Part shown: positions 14,072 through 16,956 of the stretch, piece by piece
How the letters are laid out: every line of letters starts with the position of its first letter
How positions within the stretch are numbered: position 1 is the stretch's first letter
Source: an uncultured Bacteroidales bacterium
Lineage (GTDB): Bacteria > Bacteroidota > Bacteroidia > Bacteroidales > Bacteroidaceae
Assembly: GCA_937914945.1 (NCBI GenBank)
Contig: CALGJF010000032.1
Coordinates: forward strand, 1-16,956
Length of the DNA stretch: 16,956 bases
Direction: 5' to 3'
Translations under genes and position numbers: made by a program
Notes under the pieces: generated by a model
What the model saw: the letters and a program-made list of their open reading frames with translations, nothing else
Told to the model about the DNA's origin: nothing
Database searches by the model: none

Positions 14072-14611
14072 ATGTCCCGAATTAAAATACACGATAAGGA
14101 GTTCGAGGTATCAATTCCCAGAGAGGAGATATTGAAGGAGGTAAAGCGTGTAGCCGATGAGATAAACCGCGATTATGCTGGTAAACGTCCCATACTTTTG
14201 GGCGTTCTTAACGGCTGTTTTATGTTTGCCGCCGACCTCATGCGCCACCTGACTATCGAGTGCGAAATATCATTTGTAAAGCTCTCTTCATATCAGGGAA
14301 CCACCACCACGGGAGTCATTCGCGAGGTGCTTGGCCTCGCAGAGTCCATTGCAGGCAGGGATGTGATAGTGGTGGAGGATATTGTCGATACAGGATACAC
14401 CATGCAACGCATGATAGAGTCTTTGGGTACTCGCGAGCCGGCATCGGTGCAGATAGCCTCGCTCTTCCTCAAACCCGCACGTCTGAAGGTGCCTGTGGAT
14501 GTAAAGTACAGTGCATTCACAATCCCCGACAGATTTATCGTTGGTTACGGCCTCGACTATGATGGCTTGGGCCGTAATTTGCCCGATGTTTACGATGTTG
14601 TAGAAGAATAA
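14072..14611 (+). CDS. hpt: Hypoxanthine phosphoribosyltransferase
   Basis: Hpt converts hypoxanthine (and usually guanine) with PRPP to IMP or GMP in purine salvage. The 179-residue length is typical. The PRPP-binding loop is DVIVVEDIVDTGYT at residues 97-110, with E102, D103 and the catalytic D106. The base-binding end FIVGYGLDYDGLGRNLPDVYDV (155 onward) is clear. The flexible-loop region SSYQGTTTTG (72-81) is also as expected. The adk gene follows after 13 bases, so the two form a purine nucleotide unit; the nucleoside transporter in the same window would feed it functionally, although from another operon. Confidence 0.96.
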   Translation: MSRIKIHDKEFEVSIPREEILKEVKRVADEINRDYAGKRPILLGVLNGCFMFAADLMRHLTIECEISFVKLSSYQGTTTTGVIREVLGLAESIAGRDVIVVEDIVDTGYTMQRMIESLGTREPASVQIASLFLKPARLKVPVDVKYSAFTIPDRFIVGYGLDYDGLGRNLPDVYDVVEE

Positions 14612-14624
14612 AACGGATAAGACT

Positions 14625-15197
14625 ATGCTTAATATAGTAATTTTTGGTGCCCCCGGTAGCGGAAAGGGCACACAGAGTGAAAGAATTGTAGAAAAATACG
14701 GTATAGACCATATATCTACGGGCGATGTCCTGCGCGGCGAGATTAAAGCCGGAACTGAGCTTGGCAAGCAGGCGCAGGCTCTCATAGACAATGGTCAGCT
14801 TATTCCCGATGAGTTGATGGTGAGCATTCTTGCTGCCAAACTCGATGGTTTCACACAGAGCAAGGGCGTGATATTCGATGGTTTCCCCCGCACCATAGCA
14901 CAGGCCGAGGCATTAAAGGTGATGCTTGCCCAGCGTGGTCAGGAGGTAACAGCCATGATAGAACTCGATGTTCCCGAAGAGGAGCTTATGACACGCCTCT
15001 TATTGCGCGGTAAAGAGAGCGGCCGTGCCGATGACAATGAGGAAACAATAAAGAAACGCCTGGTGGTTTATCACAACCAGACAGCCCCCTTAAAGGATTG
15101 GTACAAGGCCGAGGGCAAGCATTGTTACATCAATGGTCTTGGCGAGCTCGACCGCATATTTGCCGATATCGCAGCGGCAATAGACGCAAGAATCTGA
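14625..15197 (+). CDS. adk: Adenylate kinase, short-lid form
   Basis: Adk catalyses ATP + AMP = 2 ADP and balances adenylate pools in the cytoplasm. The 190-residue protein has the P-loop GAPGSGKGT at residues 8-16, the AMP-binding STGDVLRGEI, the signature VIFDGFPRTIAQAE, and a short LID region (LLLRGKESGRADDN) without the four zinc-binding cysteines of Gram-positive enzymes. Short-lid adenylate kinases of about 190 residues are normal in Bacteroidota. It follows hpt by 13 bases and is followed by a terminator at 15217-15252. Confidence 0.96.
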   Translation: MLNIVIFGAPGSGKGTQSERIVEKYGIDHISTGDVLRGEIKAGTELGKQAQALIDNGQLIPDELMVSILAAKLDGFTQSKGVIFDGFPRTIAQAEALKVMLAQRGQEVTAMIELDVPEEELMTRLLLRGKESGRADDNEETIKKRLVVYHNQTAPLKDWYKAEGKHCYINGLGELDRIFADIAAAIDARI

Positions 15198-15216
15198 TAA
15201 ACAAACAGCAAGGAGA

Positions 15217-15252
15217 GGGAGCAACGGCACGCATCTGTTGCGCCCCCTTTTT
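15217..15252 (+). terminator. Intrinsic terminator after adk
   Basis: GGG-A-GCAAC (15217-15225) pairs with GTTGC-G-CCC (15237-15245) with one A-G mismatch and an 11-base loop, and is followed by further C residues and then TTTTT. It starts 19 bases past the adk stop and separates hpt-adk from obg. Confidence 0.65.
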
Positions 15253-15528
15253 GTATAATATCACAGCGGGCACATGCCATGTGGAACAAAAAGCATGGCG
15301 CAGCCATTCATTATGTAACAGGCATTGCCGGCGAATAAAAAGCTAAAAGTAATTGTTGAGCCACCCCCGTGTGTTATCATTAGGTGTCATATCGAACGCA
15401 TGTGAGATATCTGAATGAGTTGTCAGGCTTTTCATCATTGGTTAATACTTGTTGTTAAGGGTAGCGTTCTAAACTAACAGACAAAGTGTGGCCTAACTTT
15501 ATGTCATTACTAAAAAAACAGTAGCAGT
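15253..15528. other. Gene-free stretch upstream of obg
   Basis: The gap from the adk stop to the obg ATG is 331 bases. After the terminator I see no convincing ORF, tRNA or long inverted repeat. TAACTTTA at 15494-15501, about 28 bases before the obg ATG, resembles a TAnnTTTG element with the last base changed and may be the obg promoter. The length leaves room for a small RNA or regulatory leader that I cannot identify by eye. Confidence 0.45.
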
Positions 15529-16689
15529 ATGGCTGAATCGAATTTCATAGATTATGTAAAGATTGTGTGCCGCTCGGGCCGTGGAGGTCGTGGTATGGCA
15601 CATCTGCATCGTGCTAAGTATATCCCCAACGGGGGTCCCGACGGTGGCGATGGCGGCAAAGGCGGTGATATTATTTTGCGTGGAAACCGCAACTATTGGA
15701 CCCTGCTGCATCTCAAATATCAACGTCACGTATTTGCCGGTAACGGGCAGAACGGTGGTATAAACAAAAGCACAGGAGCCGATGGCGAGAGCAAGATAAT
15801 AGATGTACCCTGTGGCACCGTGGCATACAATGCCGAGACCGGTGAATTCCTGTGCGATGTAATGGAAGACGGCCAGCTTGTTACTCTGCTTAAAGGCGGT
15901 CGTGGCGGCTTGGGCAATGTCCATTTTGCCACACCCACACGCCAGGCACCACGTTTCGCACAGCCCGGTGAGCCCATGCGCGAGATGACTGTAACGCTTG
16001 AACTCAAACTGCTTGCCGATGTAGGCCTTGTGGGCTTTCCCAATGCCGGAAAATCCACCCTTCTCTCATCGGTGTCGGCAGCAAAGCCCAAGATTGCCAA
16101 CTACCCCTTTACAACGCTTGAACCCAATCTGGGTATAGTATCGTACCGCGATAACAAATCGTTTGTAATGGCCGATATACCCGGTATCATTGAGGGCGCA
16201 AGCCACGGCAAGGGGCTTGGATTGCGCTTCCTGCGCCACATAGAGCGCAACTCGTTGCTCTTGTTCATGGTGCCTTCCGATACCGACGATATTAAAAAGG
16301 AGTACGAGGTGTTGCTCAACGAGCTTGCCACCTTCAATCCCGAAATGCTCGACAAGCAACGTGTGCTTGCCATTACCAAGTGCGACCTCATTGACGATGA
16401 ATTAAAGGAAATGCTCACACCCTCCTTGCCGCAAGGCGTTCCCACCGTGTTTATATCTGCTGCTACGGGCGAGGGAATCCCTCAGCTTAAAGATATCCTT
16501 TGGGAAGCTCTTAATAGCGAGGAGAACCGCATGGCTGCCGTAAAGCGCGATGAACTTGTGCATCGCGATTACGATGCAAACATGCTTGCCAGCGATTTTG
16601 CCGATTGGGAGAGCGATTTCGTAGATGATGCTTCGGTTGATGATGACGACGATTTCAATTACGAAGAGTTTGATTTTGACGAGGAGTAA
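15529..16689 (+). CDS. obg: Obg/CgtA GTPase
   Basis: Obg is an essential GTPase acting in 50S ribosome assembly and stress signalling. The 386-residue protein has the glycine-rich Obg fold at 1-~155 (SGRGGRGMAHLHRAKYIPNG, GPDGGDGGKGGD), then the G domain: G1 GFPNAGKST (169-177), G2 within NYPFTTLEPNLG, G3 DIPG (216-219), G4 TKCD (283-286) and G5 SAA (310-312). The C-terminal OCT domain of Firmicutes Obg is missing. Instead there is a short tail ending in a strongly acidic stretch (365-386, mostly Asp and Glu), as I recall for other Bacteroidota. The gene stands alone between the adk terminator and a strong terminator of its own. Confidence 0.96.
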   Translation: MAESNFIDYVKIVCRSGRGGRGMAHLHRAKYIPNGGPDGGDGGKGGDIILRGNRNYWTLLHLKYQRHVFAGNGQNGGINKSTGADGESKIIDVPCGTVAYNAETGEFLCDVMEDGQLVTLLKGGRGGLGNVHFATPTRQAPRFAQPGEPMREMTVTLELKLLADVGLVGFPNAGKSTLLSSVSAAKPKIANYPFTTLEPNLGIVSYRDNKSFVMADIPGIIEGASHGKGLGLRFLRHIERNSLLLFMVPSDTDDIKKEYEVLLNELATFNPEMLDKQRVLAITKCDLIDDELKEMLTPSLPQGVPTVFISAATGEGIPQLKDILWEALNSEENRMAAVKRDELVHRDYDANMLASDFADWESDFVDDASVDDDDDFNYEEFDFDEE

Positions 16690-16712
16690 TCCGATGTAAG
16701 AGTTTCAAAGCA

Positions 16713-16746
16713 AGAATGGAGATAGCCGGCGGGCTATCTCCATTCT
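16713..16746 (+). terminator. Very strong hairpin after obg
   Basis: A perfect 15-bp stem (16713-16727 against 16732-16746) with a GGCG loop lies 23 bases past the obg stop and is followed by TTTG. The stem is G+C-rich next to the loop and is the strongest terminator in the window. Only a short T run follows. Confidence 0.85.
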
Positions 16747-16910
16747 TTGTGTAGAACAAAGCAATACCATCCACCATAAATGCAAACCGGTGTGCTCGCT
16801 CCATTGCCCGGGGGGGGAGGTTGTTTTAGCGTGTGCGTTCGTTTTCTGTCTCATTCCGATGCACTACGTGGAATCTCTATTCTCTGTTTTTGAGGTAATT
16901 TGTGGGGCAC
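16747..16910. other. Gene-free right-end spacer with a run of eight G
   Basis: I see no ORF or RNA gene in these 164 bases between the two hairpins. The only notable feature is a homopolymer of eight G at 16810-16817, preceded by CCC. Confidence 0.5.
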
Positions 16911-16942
16911 AAAAAAAGTGGTAGCAGCGCTACCACTTTTTT
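16911..16942. terminator. Bidirectional A/T-flanked hairpin at the right edge
   Basis: GTGGTAGC (16918-16925) pairs with GCTACCAC (16929-16936) around a three-base loop, with an A-run before and six T after. It can therefore terminate transcription in both directions. It probably serves a minus-strand gene lying beyond the right edge, while the hairpin at 16713-16746 serves obg. Confidence 0.8.
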
Positions 16943-16956
16943 GTAATTACTTGCTC

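Overview
Most of this window (from about 970 to the right end) looks like ordinary core chromosome of a member of the Bacteroidales (Bacteroidota). Four things support this: Bacteroidota-specific families (DUF3256, DUF4831), a familiar gene order (ribH / TPR protein / recF / DUF721; DUF4831-ffh-folD-capA; hpt-adk-obg), AT-rich translation starts without Shine-Dalgarno sequences, and TAnnTTTG-type -7 promoter elements ahead of several transcription units. I cannot fix the genus by eye. The genes are mainly housekeeping: riboflavin synthesis, recombination repair, rRNA and tRNA modification, nucleoside uptake and purine salvage, folate one-carbon metabolism, protein targeting and ribosome-associated GTPase function.

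The left 500 bases look different. They hold the 3' end of a Firmicutes-like purD and a gene whose first ~84 codons resemble a Lachnospiraceae zinc-ribbon/HTH protein, preceded by a strong GGGGAGG Shine-Dalgarno. Near codon 85 this ORF changes abruptly into the diiron domain of a rubrerythrin that lacks its usual rubredoxin domain. Codon use and RBS style change with it. A chimeric join (assembly artefact or recombination) at about 488-502 is the simplest reading; a real novel fusion is the alternative.

Layout: (1) 1-206 purD 3' end; 239-910 chimeric rubrerythrin with a terminator at 932-966. (2) Minus strand: TPR membrane protein (2223-2891) with its own terminator, then a 157-bp tandem duplication (1796-2126) that includes the ribH start, then ribH and a small hypothetical gene. 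(3) Plus strand: recF and DUF721, divergent from the TPR gene. (4) Plus-strand operon 4591-9398: nucleoside MFS transporter, bifunctional-nuclease/UVR protein, rsmE, truA, EamA transporter, DUF3256 protein, all tightly packed. (5) Minus-strand operon 13807-9399: DUF4831 protein, ffh, folD, capA-like protein. It converges with the previous operon with no spacing between the stop codons. (6) Plus strand: hpt and adk with a terminator, a 331-bp gene-free gap, then obg with a very strong terminator. A second, bidirectional hairpin lies at the right edge.

No tRNA, rRNA, CRISPR array or insertion sequence was seen. The points most worth a second look are the 5' chimera, the 157-bp repeat array with tiny coupled ORFs running into ribH, and a perfect 38-bp spacer-less palindrome inside the capA signal-peptide region. 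I did not find a convincing new multi-gene system.
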